The notes: generated from the sequence alone by a model not told the origin. Counted from the first letter of the stretch, positions 38,241 through 47,893 are shown. The stretch is 64,000 nucleotides of DNA from Bradyrhizobium diazoefficiens (GCF_016616885.1 NZ_CP067102.1:2632501-2696500), one strand, 5' to 3'. Numbers and translations: made by a program.

Positions 38241-41200
38241 TCATTCAGCAGGCGCGGGGGCAGCCTGGCTTGCGGCGGCCGGCTTCCTCCCGCCAAACAG
38301 CCTGGTCTGCAGCCGATCGAGATAGATATAGACAACCGGCGTCGTATAGAGCGTGAGCAGTTGCGACAGAGCGAGGCCGCCGACAATGGCATAGCCGAGC
38401 GGCTGGCGAAGCTCCGATCCGTTCCCGCTGCCGAGCATAATCGGAACACCGCCAAGGAGCGCCGCCATCGTGGTCATCAGGATCGGCCTGAAACGCATGA
38501 TGCAGGCCTGATAAATGGACTCCTCGGCGGTCAACCCTTGTTCATGTTCGACGTGCAGAGCAAAATCGACCAGCATGATGCCATTCTTCTTGACGATGCC
38601 GATCAGCAGGATGATGCCCACGATCGCGATCACGCTCAGATCGAAGTGAACCGCCATCAGCAGCAGCAGCGCACCGAGGCCGGCCGACGGCAGGGTCGAG
38701 ATGATGGTGATCGGATGAATCAGGCTTTCATAGAGCACACCGAGGATGATGTAGATGACGAAGAGCGCGGCGACGATCAGGATCGGCGTGCTCGAAAGCG
38801 CTGCGCCAAATGCCTGGGCGTTGCCTTGAAAGCTAGTCTGAAGCGAGAGCGGCTTATGCAGGTCCCTTTCAGCCTGTTGGATCGCGCCGACGACCTGGCC
38901 GATCGCGGTGCCCGGCATAAGATTGAACGAGACGGTCACCGACGGAAATTGGCCTTGATGGTTGACCACGAGCGGAGCGACCGTCACGGCACTATCGACC
39001 AGGGTGGACAGCGGCACCTGCTGCCCGCTCGATGAGTTGACATAGATGCCGTTGAGGGCCTCGGGCCCATACTGGAACTTGGGATCAACCTCCATGACGA
39101 CGTGATACTGATTCAGCGTCGTAAACATGGTTGAGACAATACGCTGACCGAAGGCATCGGAGAGCGTGTTGTCGATTGCATAGGGCTGGATACCGTAGCT
39201 CGAGGCGACGTCACGCTTGATCGAGATATCGAGCATCGGTCCGGCATTGAGCTGATCGGTGGTGACGTCGGCTGCGCCCTTAGTAGCCTTTATCCGCTCT
39301 AGAAAGAGCGCCGCCCAATGGTTCAGCTCGCCCGGGTCGGCATCCGCCAATGTGTACTGGTACTGCGTCTTCGATATCCGTCCGCCGATGGTGATATCCT
39401 GCGCGGCCTGCATGTAGAGCGTGATCCCCGGGATCTTGGCGAGGTTGGTGCGCAGCCGCGCGATCACCTGGTCCATGCTGGCGCGCTGAGTCTGGGGCTT
39501 GAGCGCAATGAAAACACGGCCGTTGTTGACTGTCGTGTTGCCGCCGCCGGCGCCGACGCCCGACCCGACCGAGGCGACCGCAGGATCCTGCATTACGGCG
39601 TTCAGCAACGCCTGCTGGCGCTCGGCCATCCCCTGGAATGAGATATCCTGTGCCGCCTCGGACAGGCCTATGATCAATCCGGTGTCCTGCTGCGGAAAGA
39701 AGCCTTTGGGGATTATCACGTAGAGATATCCGGTTAGCGCGATAGTGCAGAGCATCGTCATCAGGGTAATGAACCGGTGACGCAGCACGATCTTGAGGCC
39801 GGCCTCATAGAGGTTGAGCAAGCCATCGAAGCCACGTTCGAAAAGCCGGTAGAGCCGTCCGTGCTGCTTGCTCTCGTGCTTGAGTAGATATGCGCACATC
39901 ATCGGCGTAAGCGTCAGCGAGATCAGCAGCGACAACACCAGAGCCGCGCTAACTGTGATCGCGAATTCCCGGAACAACAGGCCGACATATCCGCCCATCA
40001 GGAACAGCGGAATGAAGACGGCAATCAGGGACAACGTAATCGATACGATGGTGAAGCCGATCTCGCCGGCACCCTTCAGCGCCGCTTCGAACGGCGAAGA
40101 GCCGAGCTCCATATGCCGCACGATGTTCTCGATCACCACGACGGCATCGTCGACCACGAAGCCGACGGCGATCGACAATGCCATCAGCGAGAGGTTATCA
40201 AGGCTGTAGCCAAGCTCATAGAGAACCGCGAAGCTGCCGACCAGCGAGAGCGGCACCGTCACCGCCGGAATGATCGTCGCCCAAAAATTGCGCAGGAACA
40301 CGAAAATCACTATCACCACCAGCGCGATGGTGAGCAGCAACGTGAACTGGACGTCGCTCACCGAGGCACGGATGGTTTCGGTCCGATCGGTAATGATACT
40401 GACTTTGATAGCCGGCGGGATCGAGGCCTGGAGGGTCGGCATCATTTTCTTGATATTCTCGACGGTCTCGATGACGTTGGCGCCAGGCTGGCGCTGGATC
40501 GGCAGGATGATCGCCCGGTCCTGGTTGTACCAGCCTGCGATCAGGTCGTTCTCGGCCGCGCTGATCACGCGGCCGACGTCACGGACGCGAACCGTCGCTC
40601 CATTGCGATAGGCGAGGATCAGATTGGCGTAGTCGTCGGCCTTGAGCAGCTGATCGTTGGTATTGAGCGTGTAGGTCAGGCGCGGGCTGTTAAGGGTGCC
40701 TTTGGGCAAATCGACGTTGGCTTGTCCTAGTACCGTGCGTACGTCCTCAAGGCTGATGCCGCGAGCAGCGAGCGCCTGCGGATCGAGCTGCACGCGGATG
40801 GCGGGCTTCTGCTGACCTGCGATACCCACGAGACCAACGCCGGATATCTGCGAGATCTTTTGCAGCAGGATGTTTTCTGCATAGGCGTCAACTGTCGTCA
40901 GCGGCAGGCTGTCAGAGGTCAGGGCGAGTACCAGGATTGGCGTGTCGGCCGGATTGACCTTACGGATCGTGGGCGGATACGGCATGTTCAGGGGTAGCTG
41001 CGCTTGCGCAGCGTTGATCGCCGAGAGCGTGTCGCTCACTGCTCCATCGATGGCGCGGCTCAAATCGAACTGCAGCGTGACCTGGACAAAGCCAAGCGCA
41101 CTCGCCGACGTCATTTGGGTGAGGCCCGGGATCTGACCGAACTGCAATTCAAGCGGCGTCGCCACTGAAGACGCCATCGTCTGCGGATCAGCGCCTGGCA

Positions 41201-41351
41201 ATCGCGCCGTGACCTGGAGGGTCGGGAAATTGACGTTGGGCAGTGAGGCCACCGGCAAGAGTGGGTAGCTCACCAGGCCTCCGACCAGCAATCCGACCAT
41301 CAGAAGAGCGGTAGCGATCGGCCGATGGATGAACGGCGCGGATATGTTCAT
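38241..41351 (-). CDS. RND multidrug efflux permease, MdtB/MdtC type
   Basis: 1036 residues, with the twelve-helix RND layout and two large periplasmic loops. The start MNISAPFIHRPIATALLMVG is typical. The proton-relay pair is in GFVVDDAVVVIENIVRHME near residue 407. The C-terminal helices include GVLYESLIHPITIISTLPSAG and LTLYTTPVVYIYLDRL. It overlaps the adaptor gene as ATGA, so the two form one operon. There is a single permease rather than the MdtBC heteromer pair, and no outer-membrane TolC-type gene or TetR regulator in the vicinity. Confidence 0.95.
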   Translation of the reverse strand: MNISAPFIHRPIATALLMVGLLVGGLVSYPLLPVASLPNVNFPTLQVTARLPGADPQTMASSVATPLELQFGQIPGLTQMTSASALGFVQVTLQFDLSRAIDGAVSDTLSAINAAQAQLPLNMPYPPTIRKVNPADTPILVLALTSDSLPLTTVDAYAENILLQKISQISGVGLVGIAGQQKPAIRVQLDPQALAARGISLEDVRTVLGQANVDLPKGTLNSPRLTYTLNTNDQLLKADDYANLILAYRNGATVRVRDVGRVISAAENDLIAGWYNQDRAIILPIQRQPGANVIETVENIKKMMPTLQASIPPAIKVSIITDRTETIRASVSDVQFTLLLTIALVVIVIFVFLRNFWATIIPAVTVPLSLVGSFAVLYELGYSLDNLSLMALSIAVGFVVDDAVVVIENIVRHMELGSSPFEAALKGAGEIGFTIVSITLSLIAVFIPLFLMGGYVGLLFREFAITVSAALVLSLLISLTLTPMMCAYLLKHESKQHGRLYRLFERGFDGLLNLYEAGLKIVLRHRFITLMTMLCTIALTGYLYVIIPKGFFPQQDTGLIIGLSEAAQDISFQGMAERQQALLNAVMQDPAVASVGSGVGAGGGNTTVNNGRVFIALKPQTQRASMDQVIARLRTNLAKIPGITLYMQAAQDITIGGRISKTQYQYTLADADPGELNHWAALFLERIKATKGAADVTTDQLNAGPMLDISIKRDVASSYGIQPYAIDNTLSDAFGQRIVSTMFTTLNQYHVVMEVDPKFQYGPEALNGIYVNSSSGQQVPLSTLVDSAVTVAPLVVNHQGQFPSVTVSFNLMPGTAIGQVVGAIQQAERDLHKPLSLQTSFQGNAQAFGAALSSTPILIVAALFVIYIILGVLYESLIHPITIISTLPSAGLGALLLLMAVHFDLSVIAIVGIILLIGIVKKNGIMLVDFALHVEHEQGLTAEESIYQACIMRFRPILMTTMAALLGGVPIMLGSGNGSELRQPLGYAIVGGLALSQLLTLYTTPVVYIYLDRLQTRLFGGRKPAAASQAAPAPAE

Positions 41352-42529
41352 GGAATCGGCGCCTGTTGGGCGGTCTGTGCGATAGCCTCATCCGCCGCCG
41401 TTCCGTGCAGCAGCGTAACACGCGTGCCCGGTTGCAGCCTGTATTGTCCGTCGACCACGACCTGCTCGTTTGCCGTAAGACCGGAATCGATGAGCGCCTG
41501 GCCGCCGCCGATCTGCGTCACCTTGACCGGCCGGATCTGGACCGTGCTGTCGGAATTGATGGCGTAGACATAAGATCCGTTCGGCCCCTGCTGAACAGCC
41601 GAGGCGGCAACGGTCAGGCCGTTGTGTCTTGTATCGACAAGCAGTCGGGCATTGACGAGTTGGCCGGGCCAGAGCCGGTGCGATTGGTTGGGGAAATTCG
41701 CCTTGAGTTGAATCGAACCCGTTGTCTGCAGGATCTCGTTGTTGACAAGGCCAAGCACGCCTTGATCGAGCAAGATTGTATTGTCCTGGCTGTAGGCAAG
41801 GACCGGGAGCGGGGCGTTGGTCCTTTGCTGTTGCTGCTGGATTTGCGGGAGGACAGTCTCGGGAAGCGTGAAGATCAGCGAGATCGGATTGATTTGCGTG
41901 ACGACGACGAGTCCGTTCGTGGTAGACGGGCTGATGATGTTGCCGACGTCTATCTGACGTATCCCGACGACACCGTCGATCGGGGAGGTGAGGCGGGTGT
42001 AGCCGAGTTGCACGTTCGCGGCATCGATCAACGCTTGATCGGTTTTGATGGCCGCCTGGAGTTGGCGGACCTGCGCCTTTTGAGTTTCAATCAGTTGCGG
42101 CGTGGCCCAGCCGTTCTTGCCCAACGCGTTGTAGCGGATGAGGTTTGCCTGGGCGTTTGCAAGCTGCGCCTGATCCCGCTGCAGGTTACCCGTGTACTGC
42201 TCGACCATCGCCTGGTAAGGACGCGGGTCGATCTGCGCGAGCAGATCGCCGGCACGAACTGCCTGACCTTCAGTGAAGTTGATGCTGAGGAGTTCTCCCT
42301 GGATCTGAGCACGCACGACGTCGGTGTTGTACGCGATCACGGTCCCGACGCCGCTTAGATAGATCGGAACATCATGCTGGGCGACTACGCCGCCGACGAC
42401 CGGCACCGCGGGCGAAGCCGCGGGCGTGGCGGTAGCCTCGACTGGGTCAGCGCGTGTGAAGAAGAGGAGGCCGCCCGCCGCAACAGCGGCGATCAGCAAG
42501 GCAACGGGAACGATGACCTTCTTTTTCAT
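41348..42529 (-). CDS. RND efflux periplasmic adaptor, MdtA type
   Basis: 393 residues from the ATG at 42529. An N-terminal membrane anchor/signal (MKKKVIVPVALLIAAVAAGG) is followed by the split lipoyl domain (YLSGVGTVIAYNTDVVRAQI, then DGVVGIRQIDVGNIISPS) enclosing an alpha-hairpin rich in Gln/Ala, a beta-barrel and a membrane-proximal domain ending in VVVDGQYRLQPGTRVTLL. It links the permease to an outer-membrane channel. A QQQQQ tract near residue 250 is slightly unusual. It is first in the operon. Confidence 0.94.
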   Translation of the reverse strand: MKKKVIVPVALLIAAVAAGGLLFFTRADPVEATATPAASPAVPVVGGVVAQHDVPIYLSGVGTVIAYNTDVVRAQIQGELLSINFTEGQAVRAGDLLAQIDPRPYQAMVEQYTGNLQRDQAQLANAQANLIRYNALGKNGWATPQLIETQKAQVRQLQAAIKTDQALIDAANVQLGYTRLTSPIDGVVGIRQIDVGNIISPSTTNGLVVVTQINPISLIFTLPETVLPQIQQQQQRTNAPLPVLAYSQDNTILLDQGVLGLVNNEILQTTGSIQLKANFPNQSHRLWPGQLVNARLLVDTRHNGLTVAASAVQQGPNGSYVYAINSDSTVQIRPVKVTQIGGGQALIDSGLTANEQVVVDGQYRLQPGTRVTLLHGTAADEAIAQTAQQAPIP

Positions 42530-42618
42530 GCTTGCTCTCGTTTGCGAGTGAGAGATCACTCTCACTGGCCTGGAAGGATTGACGTTCCGATCGTGCCTTT
42601 TGTGTCGGTCGTTGAGGC

Positions 42619-43215
42619 CTAGGGCGGCGACGACACAGAGGGGGCCATTGGGGCCACGCTAGTCGTCACGCTACCCGTGGTGGGCGAGACTCCTGTTATC
42701 GGCACTGGTACTGCGGAGCTGACTCCGAGATTGCCGATTTCGGTGGATCCCAACGGAATGCCGGTTTGAGCGAGGCCTCCCGTCGTTGTGGGCGACATTG
42801 GCGTTGGAGCCGACGATGCAGCGACGCTTCCCGAGCCGGAGCCGCAGATGCCCGACGTCGACATTCCAGACGTTGCGGCGGCGGCCGGCGTTGCACCGCC
42901 AACGGCCAATCCGCCGCCGTCGTAAGTGGAGGTCGATCCGGACATCGTCGATGGTGAGATCCCGACCGTTGAACATGAGGTGGTGCTACCGGGCATCGCG
43001 ATTGTGCCCGTTACACCTGTCGGAGCCGGACTGATTCCGGGGGACGCGAGTTCGGTGGCGCCGAGAGGAATGGTCGGGGAAACCGTCGAACCCGTTCCCA
43101 GGCCAAGCGGCGACGTCGGGCTCAGGCTCGGGGTTGGCGCCGGTATTCCCTGCGCGATGGCAACGTTGCAGAAAAGGAGTGCCGGAAGTGCCGCGGCAAT
43201 CAGGGAGGATCTCAT
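42619..43215 (-). CDS. secreted low-complexity Ser/Thr/Gly/Pro protein
   Basis: 198 residues. The ATG at 43215 has GGAGA at good spacing, better than the ATG two codons earlier. The signal peptide is MRSSLIAAALPALLFCNVAIA. The mature part is almost wholly Ser, Thr, Gly, Pro, Ala and Val, with loosely repeated units of the form IPLGxTE(L/I) (two copies) and PGISPAPTGVTG, plus two or three cysteines. No domain is recognised. It may be a cell-surface or periplasmic spacer protein. Confidence 0.65.
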   Translation of the reverse strand: MRSSLIAAALPALLFCNVAIAQGIPAPTPSLSPTSPLGLGTGSTVSPTIPLGATELASPGISPAPTGVTGTIAMPGSTTSCSTVGISPSTMSGSTSTYDGGGLAVGGATPAAAATSGMSTSGICGSGSGSVAASSAPTPMSPTTTGGLAQTGIPLGSTEIGNLGVSSAVPVPITGVSPTTGSVTTSVAPMAPSVSSPP

Positions 43216-43513
43216 TGGCATTCTCCGTTTCAGCCGCGCCTTTGGGGCGAGCACCGAGACCGACCAGCTTTTGGACCAGTCGTTTGGTGCGAGGGTAACG
43301 GAGATCGCTTAGTCCTCGTATTGCACTCGGGTTTGGTGTTATCGCAACTTGGTATCTTCTTATGTACATCGGTATCGAAGTGGCGCGAGTGTGGAATACG
43401 CGTGTGCTGTTTGCTCGGCCCCGGTGACCGCCAGTCTGGCTGCAAAAAGGTCAGAGCGACCGCAATGAAGTTCCTCATTGCGGTCTGCTGTCGCGTCGAG
43501 CCGATCAACCCGA

Positions 43514-43918
43514 TCAGTAGTAGTCGTAGTTGCAGGGGTATCGCCCGGTGTATGGCCGGTAATATGGGCAATCGAGGCCATAGTCGTAAAAGCCGTGAGC
43601 ATAACGGCGTCGTCCAAAGTGGGCGCGACCTACATGCGCCATGTGACCTGCGCCGAAGCCACCGACGTGACTTCCAAAGTGAGTCCCCCCAAACCCGCCG
43701 ATGTGGGCTCCACCAAAGCCGCCCATGTGACCTCCGCCAAAGCCACCGAGATGGCCTCCGCCGCCGAAGCCGCCGCCCATATGGCCGCCTCCACCAAATC
43801 CGCCACCGCCCCCATGTCCCCCGCCACCACCACCGCCGCCGCGGGCTTGCGCGGCAGTGGCCACAAGGCTGCCGGCGAGCAGCGCAATTGCCATAATCGT
43901 CGTCATTCGTCTTCTCAT
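43514..43918 (-). CDS. secreted Gly/His-rich repeat protein
   Basis: 134 residues with AGGAG seven bases upstream. The signal peptide ends near TAAQA. After an eight-glycine run come about eight repeats of the type GGFGG(G/A)H(M/I/L) from residue about 35 to 90. The C-terminus is Tyr/Cys-rich (YDYGLDCPYYRPYTGRYPCN). Regularly spaced histidines could bind metal. The opposite strand also stays open through the repeats, but that is an effect of composition. Confidence 0.72.
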   Translation of the reverse strand: MRRRMTTIMAIALLAGSLVATAAQARGGGGGGGGHGGGGGFGGGGHMGGGFGGGGHLGGFGGGHMGGFGGAHIGGFGGTHFGSHVGGFGAGHMAHVGRAHFGRRRYAHGFYDYGLDCPYYRPYTGRYPCNYDYY

Positions 43919-44126
43919 AACATTCTCCTTTCAAGGGGGCGGGTTATCCGCCCACAGGCGTTGTCCAAGGCCGGCATGGCCGAGGAAGGCCACAAGCCTC
44001 GCGACAGGCAGGAGATGGGAATGTTTAACGAGCCTCTCCACTATACTTGCGTTCATCAGACTGAACGAGGCGCGCGCTCGAGCAGAACAGAAGCGTGATG
44101 CACGCACCGGAAAACACGCAACGACA

Positions 44127-44150
44127 AAGACCCGGCGCATGCCGGGTCTT
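44127..44150. terminator. perfect hairpin, probable terminator
   Basis: AAGACCCGGC (44127-44136) and GCCGGGTCTT (44141-44150) form a flawless 10-bp stem with a four-base loop, 45 bp past the stop of the sorbosone-dehydrogenase-like gene. The following T-run on the minus strand is short and broken, so efficiency is uncertain. Confidence 0.6.
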
Positions 44151-44193
44151 GAAACGATTTCGCGACCGGTGCCGCAGCGTGGACCGTCTGTTG

Positions 44194-45552
44194 CTAAGTG
44201 GCTGGCTTGGGGCCTGGGCGAACTGACGATACGCACCAAACCGTGTTTCCAACGTCGTCGGCGATCAGCAATCTGCCGGCGCGATCGATCGCGAGACCAA
44301 CGGGCCGTCCGCGGGCGTGATTGTTTTGATCAAGGAATCCTGTGACGACATCCCGCGCCGGCCCGCTGGGCTTTCCGCCGGTAAACGGCACGAAGACGAC
44401 TTTATAACCGTTGAGTGGAGTTCGATCCCAGCTTCCGTGTTCGCCGACGAAGGCACCGCTTCGATAGTTGGCAGGGAGATCGCCGCCCGCGTACATTGCT
44501 ACGCCGAGTGGCGCCACATGGGAGCTTAGGGCGTAGTCCGGCACAATCGCTGTGGCCACCAGATCCGGGCGCTGTGGCTGAACTCGCGGGTCCAGGTGCT
44601 GGCCGTAATAGCTGTAGGGCCAGCCATAGAAGCCTCTGTCCTGCACCGCGGTCAGATAGTCCGGGACCAGGTCTGGTCCGATCTCGTCGCGTTCGTTAAC
44701 GATGGCCCAGAGTTTGCCTGTTTCGGGCTCCCACTGAAGGCCGGTCGGGTTGCGCGTTCCGCTGGCGAAAATGCGATGGGCGCCGGATGCACGGTCGACC
44801 TCCCAGATCGCGGCCCGCTCATATTCGGCTCCGATCCCGTTTTCGGTGATGTTGCTGTTGGAGCCAATCCCGACATAAAGCTTCGAGCCATCCGGACTTG
44901 CTAACAGCGGCTTCGTCCAGTGATGATCGATCGGACCGCCGGGAAGGTCAGTCAGCTTGGTCGGCGCGGCCGTGATGCTGGTCTGTCCTTCCTGGTAGGG
45001 ATAGCGGACGATGGCATCGGTATTGGCGACGTAAAGGTCGTTACCGACGAGGGCTACGCCAAAAGGAGAATTCAGATGGTCCAGAAAGACGGTCCGGACT
45101 TCGGGAATGCCATCGCCATTTGCATCGCGCAGCAGCGTGATGCGGTTTGCGTCCTTTGCTGAGGCGCCGGCGAACCACTTTACCCAGCTAGTGATAATGT
45201 CCTTGGGACGGTAAATCGGCGCCTTCGGACCGTTGCTCTCAACCACCAGCACGTCACCGTTCGGGAGGACATAAAGCGAGCGCGGATGCGCCAAGCCGGT
45301 GGCCATTGCCTGGACCTGCAAATCTTGCGGCACGGTCGGCTTTTCACCGTTTTCCCACCCGACCGGGTCCGCAATGCGGATTGGCGGCAGCAGATATTGC
45401 TGCAACGCGGGCAGCGTGGGATGCGCGCCGATCTGGCTTCGTGGGTCGCCGCCGCCGTCTTCGCAACTCGCGAGCCCCAGGCCGGCAACCGCGACAAAGA
45501 CGGTGGCAAGACGCGGCAGGTTCGCCGCGCGGGCAGTCTTGAGGATCGGCAT
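44194..45552 (-). CDS. PQQ-dependent sorbosone-dehydrogenase-like lipoprotein
   Basis: 452 residues from the ATG at 45552. A signal sequence with a lipobox (GLGLASC) suggests lipid anchoring in the periplasm. The body is a six-bladed beta-propeller of the glucose/sorbosone dehydrogenase class: GLAHPRSLYVLPNGDVLVVE, LNSPFGVALVGNDLYVANTD, SGTRNPTGLQWEPETGKLWA and a C-terminal RGRPVGLAIDRAGRLLIADD. It probably oxidises a sugar or aldose, passing electrons to a cytochrome or quinone. The start overlaps the DUF2231 stop as TGATG. Confidence 0.88.
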   Translation of the reverse strand: MPILKTARAANLPRLATVFVAVAGLGLASCEDGGGDPRSQIGAHPTLPALQQYLLPPIRIADPVGWENGEKPTVPQDLQVQAMATGLAHPRSLYVLPNGDVLVVESNGPKAPIYRPKDIITSWVKWFAGASAKDANRITLLRDANGDGIPEVRTVFLDHLNSPFGVALVGNDLYVANTDAIVRYPYQEGQTSITAAPTKLTDLPGGPIDHHWTKPLLASPDGSKLYVGIGSNSNITENGIGAEYERAAIWEVDRASGAHRIFASGTRNPTGLQWEPETGKLWAIVNERDEIGPDLVPDYLTAVQDRGFYGWPYSYYGQHLDPRVQPQRPDLVATAIVPDYALSSHVAPLGVAMYAGGDLPANYRSGAFVGEHGSWDRTPLNGYKVVFVPFTGGKPSGPARDVVTGFLDQNNHARGRPVGLAIDRAGRLLIADDVGNTVWCVSSVRPGPKPAT

Positions 45553-46016
45553 CACGTGTCTGCTCCAACATGACGGGACGAGGTGAGGACCCAACCGGTT
45601 GGGGCCATGGCCAACAGAATGATGACGACGAGCGCCGAGAGCATCAGGCCCGTCGGCACAACGGCGGTGTACGCGTCACGGCTGTGGACGAAGATATTCA
45701 CCAGCGCGAGGAGGACTGCGAGTACATAGCCAGTCACGCGCGCCCAAGCTGCCCTTTGCCTGCCGGTTGCAACTTCGATCACGGCGGTGATGAGCGCCAG
45801 GCCGGCCACGATCAGGCCGGCCGTTATCAGCCAGGCCGAGAAATCTTCCCACATCACGTCCGCAGTCCGCCAATAGGCGAGATCAGTTGCGAGTGCTCCC
45901 GTAAAATAGGCGACTGGAAACGGCGTTAGTATCCGGTGAACCGGATGAACGCCGGCCTCGAGGGCCGAGGCTGCTTCGGGCCTGAAACTCGCTTCCGTTA
46001 TCGTAGCGTGCTGCAT
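45552..46016 (-). CDS. DUF2231 membrane protein
   Basis: 154 residues with four membrane segments. HPVHRILTPFPVAYFTGALATDLAYW at the N-terminus is the DUF2231 signature. The last segment is VIILLAMAPTGWVLTS. In other genomes DUF2231 proteins accompany sorbosone-dehydrogenase-like lipoproteins, perhaps as a membrane electron carrier. Here the coupling to that gene is direct (TGATG overlap). A role as its quinone-side partner is inference. Confidence 0.85.
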   Translation of the reverse strand: MQHATITEASFRPEAASALEAGVHPVHRILTPFPVAYFTGALATDLAYWRTADVMWEDFSAWLITAGLIVAGLALITAVIEVATGRQRAAWARVTGYVLAVLLALVNIFVHSRDAYTAVVPTGLMLSALVVIILLAMAPTGWVLTSSRHVGADT

Positions 46017-46331
46017 TTCTTTCCATCCTTATGGTTCGCGGGTGCGGTCGCGAGGAACTACAGCAACAGCCAGCGCCCCGCTGCGACGTCCGCGCCGTCA
46101 TCTTCACCGGTGTGCTTCCCCGCGGCGCCGGGTGTCGCCCGGCGAAGGCCTTCTTGCTTCCGAATAATAGGTGATGAACACGGCGCGGCTTGGCGCAAAT
46201 TGCTCGTGCTGCGTCATTCTTGCCGTTGATGCGGATGCGGGAGTCGAGCGCAGCAACGCTCATTGCTGCAAGCTGCTCGGCGCAGTGCAGGTTCGTCCAG
46301 CCGCGGATTGGATTGTTGGTCCGCTAAGGGA
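46017..46331. other. intergenic region with GC hairpin
   Basis: 315 bp. CGCCGGG (46126-46132) and CCCGGCG (46138-46144) pair around TGTCG. No T-run follows on either strand. No gene was seen; the DUF2231 promoter should lie here. Confidence 0.3.
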
Positions 46332-47210
46332 TCAAGAGGTGCCGGAATCTCGGCTAGCCAATGCTCCGACCGCAGACCAGTCGAGCTTGTCACCGTCGTG
46401 AGCCAGCAAAGTCAAGAAGCGATCGCGAAGCAGACTTGCGACCGGCATGGGAACGCGCAAATCGCCGGCAGCCGCCAGCACAAGCCGAATATCCTTGTAG
46501 CCGAGTGGCGCAGCAAAGCCAGCGGGCTCGAACTTTCCCTCAACGATCAGCTTGCCGTAAGTCTTGTAGACGGGCGCGTCGAACAGGGTGGACGTCAGCA
46601 TGTCGACATATGATTGGCGGTCGACGCCATCCTTGGCGACAAGCGTGACGGCCTCGCCCAATGACTCGATGACGGACGCGATGAGAAAGTTGCCGCTGAG
46701 CTTGACGAGATTGGCAGTCTTGGGCTTGTCGGAAACCACAAACGTCTGCTTCCCGATTGCATGGAAAACAGGTGCGGCAGCCTGGACCGCGTCGTTGTCG
46801 CCACCGACAATGACGGAGAGATCTCCGGCCGCTGCAACATCAGGGCGCCCAAACACCGGTGCCGCGACGAACCGCTGGCCGGCCTTCGCGTGATCAGCCG
46901 CAAGGCGCTCTGAAAGCGCCACGCTGATCGTGCTCGATGAGATATGGACCCGGCCCTTAGGCAGGCTCGCGAGCAGCCCATCGGCGCCATAGACGACGCT
47001 CTCAACCGCCGCATCATTGGCCAGCATGGTCATGATAACATCGCCACTACACGCGTCAGATATGCGCGGCGCCGCGACAGCGCCCTTTTTCAGCAATTCG
47101 CCGGCCTTTGCTGCCGTGCGGTTGTAGACCGTGACATCATGGCCGGCCCGCAGGAGCGACAAGGCCAGTCCGCTGCCCATCTGACCAAGTCCGATGACGC
47201 CGATCTTCAT
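46332..47210 (-). CDS. beta-hydroxyacid dehydrogenase family NAD(P) oxidoreductase
   Basis: 292 residues. The Rossmann start KIGVIGLGQMGSGLALSLL followed by VTVYNRT marks NADP preference (Arg after the second strand). Substrate and catalytic elements are SSSTIS, PVFGRPDVAAAGDLSVIVGG, and the catalytic Lys in LVKLSGNFLIASVIESLGEA. It belongs with 3-hydroxyisobutyrate, tartronate semialdehyde and glyoxylate/succinic semialdehyde reductases; the exact substrate is open. It lies 21 bp after the flavin reductase-like gene on the same strand. Confidence 0.88.
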   Translation of the reverse strand: MKIGVIGLGQMGSGLALSLLRAGHDVTVYNRTAAKAGELLKKGAVAAPRISDACSGDVIMTMLANDAAVESVVYGADGLLASLPKGRVHISSSTISVALSERLAADHAKAGQRFVAAPVFGRPDVAAAGDLSVIVGGDNDAVQAAAPVFHAIGKQTFVVSDKPKTANLVKLSGNFLIASVIESLGEAVTLVAKDGVDRQSYVDMLTSTLFDAPVYKTYGKLIVEGKFEPAGFAAPLGYKDIRLVLAAAGDLRVPMPVASLLRDRFLTLLAHDGDKLDWSAVGALASRDSGTS

Positions 47211-47231
47211 CTTGCAATCTCCAACGCTCGG

Positions 47232-47789
47232 TCACGTCCGTTGTCGTGACATGGTGACCAGCCGATCGATAGCTTCCAGAGTGAAGGCGAGGTAATGGGT
47301 ATCGACGATGCCGTCTTTGACCTTTGTTGCAATGCCCCCGAGAACGACCTGTGGCCCGGCCATGATGCGGGCGGGAATCGAGAGGAGCGTCTCGTTGACC
47401 TGCGCATGGGCTCGCACTCCGCCAGTAAAGGCAGGCGAGACCGTTATGACCAGCACCGGCTTGTCGATCAGCACGGACTTTCCAAATGGGCGCGAGGCCC
47501 AATCCAGGGCATTTTTCAATACGCCCGGAATGCCGTGATTGTACTCCGGCGTCACGATGACAACGCCGTCGCTGGCACCAATGGCCTTTCGAAAGAGCCG
47601 CACTTGCTCCGGTCCATCGGCTCGATCCTCATCCTCGTTATAGAGCGGAAGCTGCAGATCGCAGATTTCAAGGTTTGTCGACAGCGGAAGATTGTCATGC
47701 AGGCCCGACAAGGTCGCACGTGAATAGGAGGCTTTGCGCAAGCTCCCACATAGGCCAACAAGGCGGGTTGGTCTTGTAATGTCATGCAT
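47232..47789 (-). CDS. NADPH-dependent FMN reductase-like flavoprotein
   Basis: 185 residues from the ATG at 47789; the frame stays open to 48077 but crosses the terminator and repeat, so the extension is not real. The flavodoxin-like fold is marked by LVGLCGSLRKASYSRATL (FMN phosphate loop), the family pattern VIVTPEYNHGIPGVLKNALDW and a C-terminal helix. Relatives are azoreductases, chromate reductases and quinone reductases. It is probably co-transcribed with the oxidoreductase downstream. Confidence 0.88.
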   Translation of the reverse strand: MHDITRPTRLVGLCGSLRKASYSRATLSGLHDNLPLSTNLEICDLQLPLYNEDEDRADGPEQVRLFRKAIGASDGVVIVTPEYNHGIPGVLKNALDWASRPFGKSVLIDKPVLVITVSPAFTGGVRAHAQVNETLLSIPARIMAGPQVVLGGIATKVKDGIVDTHYLAFTLEAIDRLVTMSRQRT

Positions 47790-47847
47790 TTTTGGCACTC
47801 CATTGGAGCAGTCGACCGGCCGGCGGCACGCGGAGCGCGCGTTCGGC

Positions 47848-47893
47848 AGAAAAAAGAAAGCGGCCGTCCACTTAGGGACGAATGGACGGCCGC
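47848..47893 (-). terminator. intrinsic terminator downstream of hlyD-type gene
   Basis: On the minus strand, GCGGCCGTCC pairs perfectly with GGACGGCCGC (47884-47893 and 47860-47869, 14-base loop) and is followed at once by TTTCTTTTTTCT (47859-47848). This is a textbook intrinsic terminator, 210 bp after the adaptor stop and just before the flavoprotein gene. Confidence 0.8.

Noticed and set aside
43478..44098. Plus-strand 206-residue Ala/Ser/Thr-rich frame
   Set aside because: It is the mirror of the Gly/His-rich repeat gene, which has a signal peptide and ribosome site on the other strand.
46126..46144. Terminator between DUF2231 and the oxidoreductase
   Set aside because: A perfect 7-bp stem but no T-run on either strand, so listed only as a hairpin.
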